From contig NZ_CP158374.1 in the NCBI RefSeq assembly GCF_040267705.1, positions 682,001 to 746,000 on the forward strand: a stretch of 64,000 nt of DNA, written 5' to 3'. Shown piece after piece: positions 7,984-15,732 of this stretch. Positions within the stretch are counted from its first letter, which is position 1, and every line of letters begins with the position of its first letter. The DNA is from Agromyces sp. G08B096. Lineage in GTDB: Bacteria > Actinomycetota > Actinomycetes > Actinomycetales > Microbacteriaceae. The translations under genes were made by a program, and so were the position numbers. The notes beneath the pieces are model-generated. The model was not told where the DNA came from. It made no database searches and saw only the letters and a list, made by a program, of their open reading frames with translations.

Positions 7984-9449
7984 GCCGGATGCCTCGCGCC
8001 GAGCTCGACGCGGTCGTCGTCGGTGCCGGCCCGAACGGGCTGGCCGCGGCGGTGACCCTCGCGCGGGCCGGCCTGTCGGTGCGGGTCTACGAGCGCAACC
8101 CCACCCCGGGCGGCGGCGCGCGGACGGCCGAGGTCACCTTGCCGGGCTTCCGGCACGACATCTGCTCGGCCGTGCACCCGCTCGCCCTCGCCTCGCGGTT
8201 CTTCCGGGAGTTCGGCCTGGCGAGGCGGATCGAGCTGACCGTCCCCGAGCTCTCCTTCGGCCACCCGCTCGACGGCGGTCGCGCCGCGCTCGCCTGGCGC
8301 GACCTGGAGCGCACCGTCGACGGCCTCGGCCGCGACGGCGCCGCCTACGGCGGGCTCATGGGCCCGCTCGCCGAGCATGCGGGCGGCGTCGCCGACTTCA
8401 CCGGCTCGCAGTTGCTCCGCGTCCCCGCAGACCCGCTCACGGCGGCACGGTTCGGCCTGTCCTCGCTGGAGCAGGGCACCGCGCTCTGGAACGCGCGCTT
8501 CAGCGAGGATGCCGCGCCCGCGCTCCTCACGGGCGTCTCGGCGCACGCCATCCTGCCGTTGCCGAGCGTCGCGGCCGCAGGCGCCGGCCTGTCGCTCGCC
8601 GCGTATGCGCACAGCGTCGGCTGGCCGGTCCCGGTCGGCGGGAGCCAAGCCATCGTCGACGCCCTCGTCGACGACCTCGTCGCGCACGGCGGCGAGGTGG
8701 TGACGGGGCATGAGGTGCGCACCCTCGACGAGCTGCCGGCCTCACGGGCGGTCCTGCTGGACGTCACGCCACGCGCCCTCGCACGGATCGCGGAGAGCCG
8801 GCTGCCCGAGCGCTACCTCGCGGCGCTCGACACGTTCCGCTACGGCAACGGCGTGGCGAAGGTCGACTTCGCGCTGTCCGAGCCCGTGCCGTGGGCGAAC
8901 CCCGCGCTGCGGGAGGCTGGCACCGTGCATGTGGGCGGCACCCGGGCCGAGATCGCGGCTGCCGAGAACGCGGTGACCGCTGGGCGGCACCCGGATGCCC
9001 CGTACGTCCTCGTGTCGCAGCCGAGCCGGTTCGACCCGTCGCGGGCGCCCGAGGGCAAGCACGTCCTCTGGGCGTACACGCACGTGCCGCGCGGATCGAG
9101 CATCGACCGGGCGGAGGCCGTCACGGCGCAGCTCGAACGGTTCGCGCCGGGGTTCCGCGACACGATCCTCGCGACGACCTCGAGCACGGCCGTCGACGTC
9201 GAGCGGTACAACCCGAACTACGTCCTCGGCGACATCGCCTCCGGAGAGCCCGACCTGCGCCAGCTGGTACGGCGGCCCGTGCTCTCGACCGACCCGTGGC
9301 GCACGCCCGCGCGCGGGGTCTACCTCTGCGGCGCCTCCACCGCGCCGGGCCCTGGGGTGCACGGGCTGAACGGCTGGTACGCCGCCCGCAGCGCGCTCAG
9401 ACACGAGTTCGGCACCCGTCTACTGCCCGACCTCTCGCCGCGCAGCTGA
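7980..9449 (+). CDS. FAD-dependent phytoene-dehydrogenase-like oxidoreductase
   Basis: This 489-residue flavoprotein has the N-terminal dinucleotide-binding motif VVGAGPNGLAAAVTLARAGL near residues 13-32, an ERNPTPGGGART stretch, and a C-terminal FAD contact GVYLCGASTAPGPGVHGLNG near residues 447-466. This layout is that of the CrtI/phytoene desaturase-like superfamily, here the branch often annotated NAD(P)/FAD-dependent oxidoreductase. No other carotenoid genes are near, so a desaturase role should not be assumed. It overlaps the SRPBCC gene by four bases. Confidence 0.87.
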   Translation: MSRMPRAELDAVVVGAGPNGLAAAVTLARAGLSVRVYERNPTPGGGARTAEVTLPGFRHDICSAVHPLALASRFFREFGLARRIELTVPELSFGHPLDGGRAALAWRDLERTVDGLGRDGAAYGGLMGPLAEHAGGVADFTGSQLLRVPADPLTAARFGLSSLEQGTALWNARFSEDAAPALLTGVSAHAILPLPSVAAAGAGLSLAAYAHSVGWPVPVGGSQAIVDALVDDLVAHGGEVVTGHEVRTLDELPASRAVLLDVTPRALARIAESRLPERYLAALDTFRYGNGVAKVDFALSEPVPWANPALREAGTVHVGGTRAEIAAAENAVTAGRHPDAPYVLVSQPSRFDPSRAPEGKHVLWAYTHVPRGSSIDRAEAVTAQLERFAPGFRDTILATTSSTAVDVERYNPNYVLGDIASGEPDLRQLVRRPVLSTDPWRTPARGVYLCGASTAPGPGVHGLNGWYAARSALRHEFGTRLLPDLSPRS

Positions 9450-9466
9450 CCGCCGCGCGGCACGTC

Positions 9467-9760
9467 TCAGATCTCGGCGACCTCGAGCTCGACCTCGACC
9501 GGGCCGCCCTCGACGAGGCCCTCGGCATCGCGCACGGCCTTCTTCATCGGCAGCACATAGGCGCCCTCGGTGGAGTCGGGGAACACCGAGGTCGACCAGG
9601 TCGATCCGCCGACGCGCACCCGGACGCGGACCGCACCGAACCCCCGGGGCGGCAAGGGCACCTCGCGGATGTCGGCCGACGCCTCCTCGGGCACGGTGAC
9701 GAAGAACCAGTTGGCCTGGGACCGCCACTCCCAGAGCGGTGCGGTGAACCGGAAGCGCAT
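9467..9760 (-). CDS. DUF1905 domain protein
   Basis: This 97-residue protein reads MRFRFTAPLWEWRSQANWFF at its start, with VTVPEEASADI, PRGFGAVRVRVRVGG and EGAYVLPMKKAVRDAEG following; these are the hallmarks of DUF1905, a small beta-barrel family of unknown function. A much longer open frame on this strand reads through from 10714 but upstream of 9760 it is only a shadow of the epimerase gene. It converges on the FAD oxidoreductase gene with 17 bases between the stops. Confidence 0.85.
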   Translation of the reverse strand: MRFRFTAPLWEWRSQANWFFVTVPEEASADIREVPLPPRGFGAVRVRVRVGGSTWSTSVFPDSTEGAYVLPMKKAVRDAEGLVEGGPVEVELEVAEI

Positions 9761-9846
9761 GCCGCGAGCGTACCGGCGACCCCCGACGGCCGGCCGGCCG
9801 GCTGAGGGTCTCGGTGAAGAATCGATGCGGCGTCGTGCGCCGCCGA

Positions 9847-10692
9847 TCAGCGCCCGACCGCGTCCCGCCAGGAGTGCCGCGGCTCGTATCCGAGCTCGCG
9901 CCGTGCCTTCTCGATCGAGAGCAGCGTGTCGTGCTCGCCCAGCTTGCCGCGCACCTCGACGCCGGGGAAGACCTCGGACACGAGCTCGGCGTTCGGGCGG
10001 CTCATCACGGTGTCCGCCGCGGCGATCACGTACCGCTCGAACCCCGGTCGCGCGGCCGCGAGGGCGCGGCTCACGGCCTGGGCGCCGTCGCGGGCGTCGA
10101 CGTAGCCCCACAGGTTCCATTTGCGCAGCGACGCGTCGGCGTCGAACGCGGGGAAGGCCGCGTAGTCCTCGGGGTCCATGACGTCCGAGAAGCGCAGCGC
10201 GGTGATCGAGAGCTCGGGGTCCCACCGCACGAGCTGGATCGCGAGCTGCTCCTCGAGGTGCTTCACGAGGGAGTACGTCGTCTCGGGGCTCGTGACGTCC
10301 TCGTCGACCGGGATGTAGGGCGGCGGGGTGTCGAACGGCAGCCCGAGCACCGTTTCGCTCGAGGCCGTCACCACGCGCTTCACCCCGGCCCGGCGGGCGG
10401 CCTGGAGCACGTTGAACGTCGAGAGCAGGTTGTTGTGGAAGGTCGCGACGTCGCTCATCAGCCCCGGCGCGGGCACGGCGGCGAGGTGGACGATCGCGTC
10501 GACCCCGGCGTGATGCTCGTCGATGCCGGCCACTGCGTCGAGGACCTGCCCGGCGTCGGTGAGGTCGACGAGCACGACGCTGCCGCGCTCGCCGGAGCGA
10601 TCGAGGTTCACCACCTCGTGCCCTTCCTCGCGAAGCGTGCGGACGACGGTGCGGCCGAGTTTGCCCGATCCGCCGGTGACGATGATGCGCAT
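9847..10692 (-). CDS. NAD-dependent epimerase/dehydratase family protein
   Basis: This 281-residue extended short-chain dehydrogenase starts MRIIVTGGSGKLGRTVVRTL, the NAD-binding GxxGxxG loop, with LVDLTD and DAIVHLAAVPAPG following and the catalytic TYSLVKHLEE (YxxxK) near residues 142-151. It resembles UDP-glucose 4-epimerase or uronate dehydrogenase relatives; the substrate cannot be read from the sequence. The ATG at 10692 is preferred over a TTG four codons upstream because it begins directly at the Rossmann strand. It is divergent from udgX. Confidence 0.87.
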   Translation of the reverse strand: MRIIVTGGSGKLGRTVVRTLREEGHEVVNLDRSGERGSVVLVDLTDAGQVLDAVAGIDEHHAGVDAIVHLAAVPAPGLMSDVATFHNNLLSTFNVLQAARRAGVKRVVTASSETVLGLPFDTPPPYIPVDEDVTSPETTYSLVKHLEEQLAIQLVRWDPELSITALRFSDVMDPEDYAAFPAFDADASLRKWNLWGYVDARDGAQAVSRALAAARPGFERYVIAAADTVMSRPNAELVSEVFPGVEVRGKLGEHDTLLSIEKARRELGYEPRHSWRDAVGR

Positions 10693-10754
10693 GCGCCCAG
10701 TCAACCACCGTCAACCCCTGGGAGCCGCGGATGCCTCGTGCCTACGCTGACCGC

Positions 10755-11414
10755 ATGACCGAGGTCGACCGCCCGGGCGCCGAGCGATGGGTGCCGCCCG
10801 ACGCCGATGTCGCCGCGCTCCGCCGGGCCGTTCCGGACTGCCGCGGCTGCGAGCTGTGGCGGGACGCCACGCAGGCGGTCTTCTCCACGGGCTCGCCGGA
10901 GGCGTCGGTGATGCTCGTGGGGGAGCAGCCCGGCGACCGCGAGGACCGCGAGGGCGAGCCCTTCGTCGGCCCGGCGGGGCGGGTGCTGGATGACGCGCTG
11001 GCCGCGGCCGGCATCGCTCGTGCCGACGCCTACCTCACGAACGCGGTCAAGCACTTCCGCTTCGAGCTGCGCGGCAAGCGGCGCATTCATGAGAAGCCCG
11101 CGGTCGGCCACCTCGTCGCCTGCCGGCCGTGGCTCGCGGCCGAGCTCCGTGCGGTGCATCCGTCGGTCGTCGTCGGCCTCGGCGCCACCGCCGCGCGGTC
11201 GCTCCTCGGCAGTCCCGTGCGACTCGGCGACCTGCGCGGGCGCGTGCTGCCGCCACCGGAAGGGGCGCCCGCTCCCGTCGTGCTCACCCAGCACCCGTCG
11301 GCTGTGCTGCGGGTCCGGGACGCGGACGAACGCGGGGCGGCTTTCGACGCGCTCGTCGCCGACCTCGCGATCGCGGCCGAGGCCGTGAAGCATCCCCACA
11401 GCTTCGCTCCCTAG
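10755..11414 (+). CDS. udgX: UdgX-type uracil-DNA glycosylase
   Basis: This 219-residue protein carries the UdgX hallmarks: GEQPGDRED at residues 57-65, EPFVGPAGRVLDDAL, NAVKHFRFE and the diagnostic KRRIHEKP loop at residues 108-115. In Mycobacterium smegmatis UdgX the His of the RRIH loop forms a covalent bond with the uracil-containing DNA; the equivalent here is H112. Cys29, Cys32 and Cys123 are candidate iron-sulfur ligands. The TACGCT at 10743-10748 ends 6 bases before the ATG, so the message is probably leaderless. Its own TAG stop forms part of the next gene's -10 box. Confidence 0.93.
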   Translation: MTEVDRPGAERWVPPDADVAALRRAVPDCRGCELWRDATQAVFSTGSPEASVMLVGEQPGDREDREGEPFVGPAGRVLDDALAAAGIARADAYLTNAVKHFRFELRGKRRIHEKPAVGHLVACRPWLAAELRAVHPSVVVGLGATAARSLLGSPVRLGDLRGRVLPPPEGAPAPVVLTQHPSAVLRVRDADERGAAFDALVADLAIAAEAVKHPHSFAP

Positions 11415-11455
11415 GCTCGGGATCCCTGGCAGACCCCTGATGAAGGAGCCTTCCC

Positions 11456-11845
11456 ATGCAGTGCCCCAACGACGGAGCCGTGCTCGTGATGAGCGAGCGC
11501 AGCGGGATCGAGATCGACTACTGCCCGCAGTGCCGTGGCGTGTGGCTCGACCGCGGCGAGCTCGACAAGATCATCGAGCGCGCCGGGCAGGAGTTCCAGC
11601 CGCAGGCGCAGCGGCCCGTCCCGCCGCAGGCGGCACCGCAGGCGCCGCAGGGCTATCCGGCGCAGCCGCAGGGCGCTCCGCAGGGCCAGTCGCAGAACCC
11701 CATGGACCTGCTGCGCCAGATGACGGGCGGCGACCGCCGGTACGACGACCGCCGCTACGACGAGCGCCGCTCGGACGATCGCGGGTACGACCAGGGGTAC
11801 CGCCGGAAGAAGAAGGACAACTGGCTGAGCGACCTGTTCGACTGA
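11456..11845 (+). CDS. Zinc-ribbon (zf-TFIIB) protein with Gln/Pro and Arg/Asp-rich tail
   Basis: The first 45 residues form a zf-TFIIB zinc ribbon: CPNDG at residues 3-7, then YCPQCRGVWLDRGELDKII, giving the CxxD...CxxC pattern of this family. The rest of the 129 residues is low complexity: a Gln/Pro/Ala stretch (about 50-80) and a Tyr/Asp/Arg-rich segment with RYDDRRYDERR, ending in NWLSDLFD. Function of the family is unknown. A TAGGCT box at 11412-11417 and AAGGAG near 11442 give this gene its own promoter and ribosome site. Confidence 0.85.
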   Translation: MQCPNDGAVLVMSERSGIEIDYCPQCRGVWLDRGELDKIIERAGQEFQPQAQRPVPPQAAPQAPQGYPAQPQGAPQGQSQNPMDLLRQMTGGDRRYDDRRYDERRSDDRGYDQGYRRKKKDNWLSDLFD

Positions 11846-11872
11846 GCAAGCCGTTCGACTGGGGTCGGAGGG

Positions 11873-12309
11873 TCAGACCCGCACGGTCCGCACCGTGCGA
11901 TGCAGGGCCCTGACCGCCCGCACGAGGCCGCTCAGCACCAGCCCGATCACCGCGCCCGCGGTGTTCGCGAGCAGGTCGCGCGGGTCGGAGATGCGGTCGT
12001 CGATCGGGATCTGCGCCAGCTCGATCGCCGTGCTCACCGCCCCGGCGGCACCGAGCGCCCAGATCCACCGCCGAGGCCCCGCGAGCATGGCGAACAGCAC
12101 GCCGACGGGGACGAACATCGCGATGTTCGCCGCGAACTCGAGCGGGGACCCCGTGGTCCAGGTCGAGCGGTCGAGCCAGATCGACGGCGTGAGCACGCCG
12201 CGCGCCGCCTCGTAGCCGATGGCGTGCCAGGACACGGTCCGAGCGTCGCCCACGCCACGAGGGCGAGGTAGCCCGCGGTCACGAGCGCGAGCGTCGGGCG
12301 GCGGGACAT
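11873..12309 (-). pseudogene. VanZ-family membrane protein, apparent one-base frameshift
   Basis: Two minus-strand frames together give one VanZ-like protein. The first, from the ATG at 12309, encodes MSRRPTLALVTAGYLALVAW plus ATLGP, a typical VanZ first membrane span. The second, readable from 12253 to 11873, gives SWHAIGYEAARGVLTP, FAANIAMFVPVGVLFAML and ELAQIPIDDRISDPRDLLAN, the VanZ core. The frame change falls near 12235-12250. Either the gene is broken, or one base is missing from the assembly, or translation starts at the internal ATG 12253 and gives a 126-residue protein lacking the first span. VanZ-like proteins are small membrane proteins of mostly unknown role. Confidence 0.6.
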
Positions 12310-12381
12310 GCTTCCAGCATCCTCCGCCTGGCTATGAAGCCGCCGCAGACCCGCGGGGGAACTCCTGGGAGCGGTCCGGGA

Positions 12382-13632
12382 TCAGGCGGTGGCGACCGTG
12401 ACGGATCCCGTCCCGGTCGCGGCGGCAGCCGTCGCGCGGCGACGCGATGCGGCCGCGCCGGCCGCGGCGACCGCCATGACGACGACCGCGAGGGCGGTGA
12501 TCACCGCGCCCACCCAGATCGGCGACGTGTACCCGAGCCCCGCGGTGATCGCGACCCCGCCCGCCCAGGCGCCGAGCGCGTTGCCGAGGTTGAACGCTGC
12601 GATGTTGGCCCCGGAGGCGAGCGTCGGCGCCGTCCGCGCGTACGACATGACCCGGCTCTGGAGCGCAGGCACCGTTCCGAAGCCGAAGCCGCCCATCGCG
12701 ATGAGGAGCACGATCGTCGCCGCCTGGCTGCCGGCCAGCAGACCGAACAGCACCAGGATCACCACGAGGGCCGAGAGGAAGACGAGCAGGGTGCCGTCGA
12801 TCGAGCGGTCGGCGAGGCGTCCGCCGATCCAGTTGCCGACGAAGAGACCGCCCCCGAAGAGCACGAGCAGCCACGGCACGGCGGCTTCGGCGAAGCCGCC
12901 GACGTCGGTGAGCGTGTACGCGATGTAGGTGAAGGCGCCGAACATGCCGCCGAAGCCGAGCACGGTGACCACGAGGGAGAGCCAGACCTGACCCGAGCGG
13001 AATGCGCCCAGCTCGAGCCGGAGGCTCGTCCCGGCCGCGCCGGTCGCATCGGCGGTCCCGGCGCCGGCGGCAGCCACGGCCGCGGCGCGACGGCGGGGCA
13101 CCAGGAGTGCGATGCCGGCGAGCGCGATGACGCCGATCGCGGTGATCGCCCAGAACGTCGCGCGCCAGCCGAACTGCTGCCCGATGAACGTGCCGAACGG
13201 GACGCCGAGGACGTTGGCGGCGGTGAGCCCGGTGAACATGATCGCGATCGCGCGGCCGGCCCGCTCGGGGGCGACGAGGCTGGCGGCGACGACCGAGCCG
13301 ATGCCGAAGAAGGCGCCGTGGCAGAGGGCGGCGATGACGCGCCCCGTGAGCATGAGCTCGTAGCCCGGGGCGAGGGCGGAGACGGCGTTGCCGGCGATGA
13401 AGAGACCGAGCAGTCCCATGAGCACGGGCTTCCGCGGGAGGCGCGTGGTCGCGGCGGTGAGGCCGAGGGCGCCGACGACGACTGCGAGGGCGTAGCCGGA
13501 GATCAGCCAGCCGGCCGCGGCCTCGGTGACGCCGAAGGTCGCGGCGACCTCGGGCAGCAGGCCCATGATGACGAACTCGGTCAGCCCGATGCCGAAGCCG
13601 CCGAGGGCGAGGGCGATGAGGCCTCCGGGCAT
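12382..13632 (-). CDS. MFS transporter, DHA1 (AraJ/YdhP-like) family
   Basis: This 416-residue protein has twelve likely membrane spans and the DHA1 drug/sugar exporter pattern: LTEFVIMGLLPEVAATFGV near the start, GWLISGYALAVVVGAL, the GRVIAALCHGAFFGIGSVVA helix and GRLADRSIDG between spans 6 and 8. Substrate is unknown; relatives export sugars or drugs. The ATG at 13632 has GGAGG 8 bases upstream; the longer frame to 13914 is a shadow of the marR gene. It is divergent from a MarR gene, the usual pairing for a repressor and its efflux target. Confidence 0.9.
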   Translation of the reverse strand: MPGGLIALALGGFGIGLTEFVIMGLLPEVAATFGVTEAAAGWLISGYALAVVVGALGLTAATTRLPRKPVLMGLLGLFIAGNAVSALAPGYELMLTGRVIAALCHGAFFGIGSVVAASLVAPERAGRAIAIMFTGLTAANVLGVPFGTFIGQQFGWRATFWAITAIGVIALAGIALLVPRRRAAAVAAAGAGTADATGAAGTSLRLELGAFRSGQVWLSLVVTVLGFGGMFGAFTYIAYTLTDVGGFAEAAVPWLLVLFGGGLFVGNWIGGRLADRSIDGTLLVFLSALVVILVLFGLLAGSQAATIVLLIAMGGFGFGTVPALQSRVMSYARTAPTLASGANIAAFNLGNALGAWAGGVAITAGLGYTSPIWVGAVITALAVVVMAVAAAGAAASRRRATAAAATGTGSVTVATA

Positions 13633-13663
13633 GGTGATACCTCCGGTAGAGTGGGGTGGGTAG

Positions 13664-13712
13664 TTGCACGCGCGCACTATTGCGACGGCGGGTAGAATAC
13701 TTGCACACGCAA
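13664..13712. promoter_or_regulatory. Candidate MarR operator region between MFS and marR genes
   Basis: The 148-base gap between the divergent genes holds TTGCACACGCAA at 13701-13712, an inverted repeat with arms TTGC/GCAA and four bases between, and a related half TTGCACGCGC at 13664-13673. A TAGAAT at 13693-13698 could be a -10 box for marR. Placement between divergent genes suggests a shared repressor site; the binding protein is inferred. Confidence 0.5.
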
Positions 13713-13780
13713 ATAGAAAGCGCAAGCAACTCACTCCGTCGCGCAGGTGCGCCGACCGGAGTCGACACGAGGAGGACCGC

Positions 13781-14233
13781 ATGGGCATCGCCGACGACGC
13801 CGTCGAAGTGCGCGCGCAGGGCTGGCGCACGCTCGCGGCGCTGCACGGGTTGATCGAGGCCGAGCTCGAGCGCGCGCTCGACGCCTCCGCAGGTCTCTCC
13901 GTCGTCGAGTACACCGTGCTCGACGCCCTCAGCCGTCAGGACGGCTGGCACATGCGGATGCAGCAGCTCGCGCGCGCCGCAGCACTCAGCCCGAGTGCCA
14001 CCACCCGCCTGGTCAACCGGCTCGAAGATCGGGCGCTGCTCACCCGGGTGCTGTGCGCCGACGATCGTCGCGGCATCTACACCGAGCTGACCTCCGCCGG
14101 CCGGGCCCTCTACGAGCGCGCGCGGCCGGTGCACGACGAGACGCTCGAGCGCGTGCTCGACGAGGCCGAGGCGCGCCCCGAGCTCGCGCCCGTGGTACGC
14201 GCCCTGCACGAAGCGCCCGCGCTGCTCGGCTGA
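13781..14233 (+). CDS. MarR-family transcriptional regulator
   Basis: This 150-residue regulator shows the MarR winged helix: LSVVEYTVLDALSRQDGW near residue 38, the recognition helix region LARAAALSPSATTRLVNRLE near residues 66-85, and the wing DDRRGIYTELTSAGRALYER. The ATG at 13781 follows GAGGAGG at a good distance; the longer open frame upstream lies in the promoter region. It most likely represses the divergent MFS gene and itself. Confidence 0.92.
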   Translation: MGIADDAVEVRAQGWRTLAALHGLIEAELERALDASAGLSVVEYTVLDALSRQDGWHMRMQQLARAAALSPSATTRLVNRLEDRALLTRVLCADDRRGIYTELTSAGRALYERARPVHDETLERVLDEAEARPELAPVVRALHEAPALLG

Positions 14234-14273
14234 GCGGCCCGGCCGGATTCAATGCCCCCGACGGGGCATCCGC

Positions 14274-14699
14274 TCAGCTCGGTTCGCCGCCTGCGATGTT
14301 CACCATCCAGCTGACGCCGAACCGGTCGACGAGCATGCCGAAGGCGTCGCCCCATGGCGCGACCTCCAGGGGCACCACCTCCGAACCGCCCTCGCGCAGC
14401 GCATCCCAGTAGCCGCGGAGCACGGCGTCGTCCTCCGACTCGCCTGAGAGCGAGATCGAGATGCCCGCCGGTGCCGCATACGGCGTGCCCGGTGGCGTGT
14501 CCGCGGCCATCAGGGTGAGACCGTTCGGCGTCGTGAGCTGGCCGTGCATGATCTTCTCTCCGTCGGCGGGGTCCTCGGACATGCCGAACTCGGCGAATGT
14601 CGAGGTGCTGAGCTCGCCGCCGAACACGGAGCGGTAGAACTCCAGTGCCTCCCGGGCGTTCGCCTCGAAGCTGAGGTACGGGTTGAGCGTGACGGACAT
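14274..14699 (-). CDS. VOC family protein, PhnB-like
   Basis: This 141-residue protein has the PhnB/DUF1338-like glyoxalase fold: NPYLSFEANAREALEFYRSV at the start, FGMSEDPADGEKIMHGQL in the middle, and WGDAFGMLVDRFGVSWMVNI at the end. Such proteins are often called 3-demethylubiquinone-9 methyltransferase-like, but they are not proven enzymes. It is encoded opposite to the marR and arsR genes, 40 bases from the marR stop. The gene directly upstream of the ArsR promoter reads away from it. Confidence 0.87.
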   Translation of the reverse strand: MSVTLNPYLSFEANAREALEFYRSVFGGELSTSTFAEFGMSEDPADGEKIMHGQLTTPNGLTLMAADTPPGTPYAAPAGISISLSGESEDDAVLRGYWDALREGGSEVVPLEVAPWGDAFGMLVDRFGVSWMVNIAGGEPS

Positions 14700-14780
14700 G
14701 GCGTCCTCCTCCGGTCGCGTGGCGTACGCGCCGATTCTCGTCCTCCGCGGCGCGGAACGCGAGCAAATCTCGGTGCAGCG

Positions 14781-14830
14781 TTGACAGCACTCGGGGACCG
14801 GCGTACGTTGTAATCAACAAGATGGTTGAT
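14781..14830 (+). promoter_or_regulatory. ArsR-operon promoter with overlapping operator
   Basis: A consensus -35 TTGACA at 14781-14786 and TACGTT at 14804-14809 are separated by 17 bases. Immediately downstream, over the expected transcription start, lies the inverted repeat ATCAAC-N6-GTTGAT at 14813-14830. The ArsR start codon follows 14 bases later with AAGGAG between. This arrangement fits repression of the operon by its own first product. Confidence 0.75.
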
Positions 14831-14844
14831 CAAGGAGTCAGTTG

Positions 14845-15246
14845 ATGATTGTGGATCCGAGCGCCGACGATCGGCTCGACCGGGCCTTCATGGCCCTGGC
14901 CGACCCCGTCCGTCGGCGCATCGTGGCCCGGCTGAGCCGCGGCCCGGCCACCGTCAACGAACTGGCCGAACCGTTCGCCATCACCAAGCAGGCGGTGTCC
15001 AAGCACATCCAGGTGCTCGAGCAGGCCGAGCTCGTCACGCGTACGCGCGACGCGCAGCGCCGGCCCGTGCATCTGAACGCTGCGACGCTCGAAGCGCTCA
15101 CCGCCTGGATCGACCGCTACCGGCTGATCCACGAGCAGCGATTCCGTGCACTGGACGCGCTGCTCGGCACCATCGCCGACCCCGGCACCGGCGACGCCGA
15201 CACGGATGCTGCCGCCGGAGCAACCGACAAGGAGCAGGAGCAATGA
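14845..15246 (+). CDS. ArsR-family transcriptional regulator
   Basis: This 133-residue regulator has a compact ArsR winged helix: FMALADPVRRRIVARLSRGP at residues 15-34, ITKQAVSKHIQVLEQAELV at residues 49-67 and a basic wing TRDAQRRPVHLN. No metal-binding Cys motif is present, so it belongs to the metal-independent group commonly paired with AHSA1 proteins. The tail is Asp/Ala-rich. Start ATG 14845 follows AAGGAG; TTG at 14842 is a less likely alternative. The stop overlaps the next gene's ATG. Confidence 0.92.
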   Translation: MIVDPSADDRLDRAFMALADPVRRRIVARLSRGPATVNELAEPFAITKQAVSKHIQVLEQAELVTRTRDAQRRPVHLNAATLEALTAWIDRYRLIHEQRFRALDALLGTIADPGTGDADTDAAAGATDKEQEQ

Positions 15247-15731
15247 GCAATCCCGTCACCATCAACGCCCCCGAGGGGCTGCCGTTCATCGAGATCGTGC
15301 GCGAGTTCGACGCCCCCGTCGAGGCCGTCTTCCGCGCGCACCGCGAGCCCGAGCTCGTGAAGCAGTGGCTCGGCCCGAACGGCTACGAGATGACCATCGA
15401 GCGCTGGGACTTCACCACCCAGGGTGGCTACCGCTACCTCCACCGCGACCCCGACGGCGGCGAATGGGCCTTCAACGGCACCTTCCACTCCGTCCGCGAG
15501 AACGAGTTCGCCGTCCAGACCTTCGAGTTCGAGGGCGTGCCCGACGTCGTGGCGATCGAGACCATGACGTTCGAAGACCTGGGCAACGGCCGCAGCCGGC
15601 TCACCGGCCACTCGACCTACCCGAGCGTCGAAGCCCGCGACGGCATGGTCGCCTCCGGCATGGAGCGCGGAGTCACCGAAGGCTTCGAGCGGCTCGACGC
15701 CCTCGTCGCGGGCCCGGCGCGGGAGGCCTGA
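15243..15731 (+). CDS. SRPBCC / AHSA1-domain protein
   Basis: This 162-residue protein carries the AHSA1 START-like fold: IEIVREFDAPVEAVFRAHRE near residues 18-37, VKQWLGPNGYEMTIERWDF, GGYRYLHRDPDGGEWAFNG and RLTGHSTYPSVEARDGMV, ending MERGVTEGFERLDALV. ArsR-AHSA1 pairs are very common in actinobacteria; the ligand is not known. The ATG overlaps the arsR stop by four bases. Confidence 0.9.
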   Translation: MSNPVTINAPEGLPFIEIVREFDAPVEAVFRAHREPELVKQWLGPNGYEMTIERWDFTTQGGYRYLHRDPDGGEWAFNGTFHSVRENEFAVQTFEFEGVPDVVAIETMTFEDLGNGRSRLTGHSTYPSVEARDGMVASGMERGVTEGFERLDALVAGPAREA

Positions 15732-15732
15732 G

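Noticed and set aside
7980-9449. Carotenoid biosynthesis enzyme (phytoene desaturase)
   Set aside because: The fold fits, but there are no phytoene synthase, GGPP synthase or cyclase genes nearby, so only the superfamily is called.
12382-13914. Longer MFS protein of about 510 residues
   Set aside because: The extra N-terminal part runs antisense through marR and its promoter; GGAGG marks the ATG at 13632.
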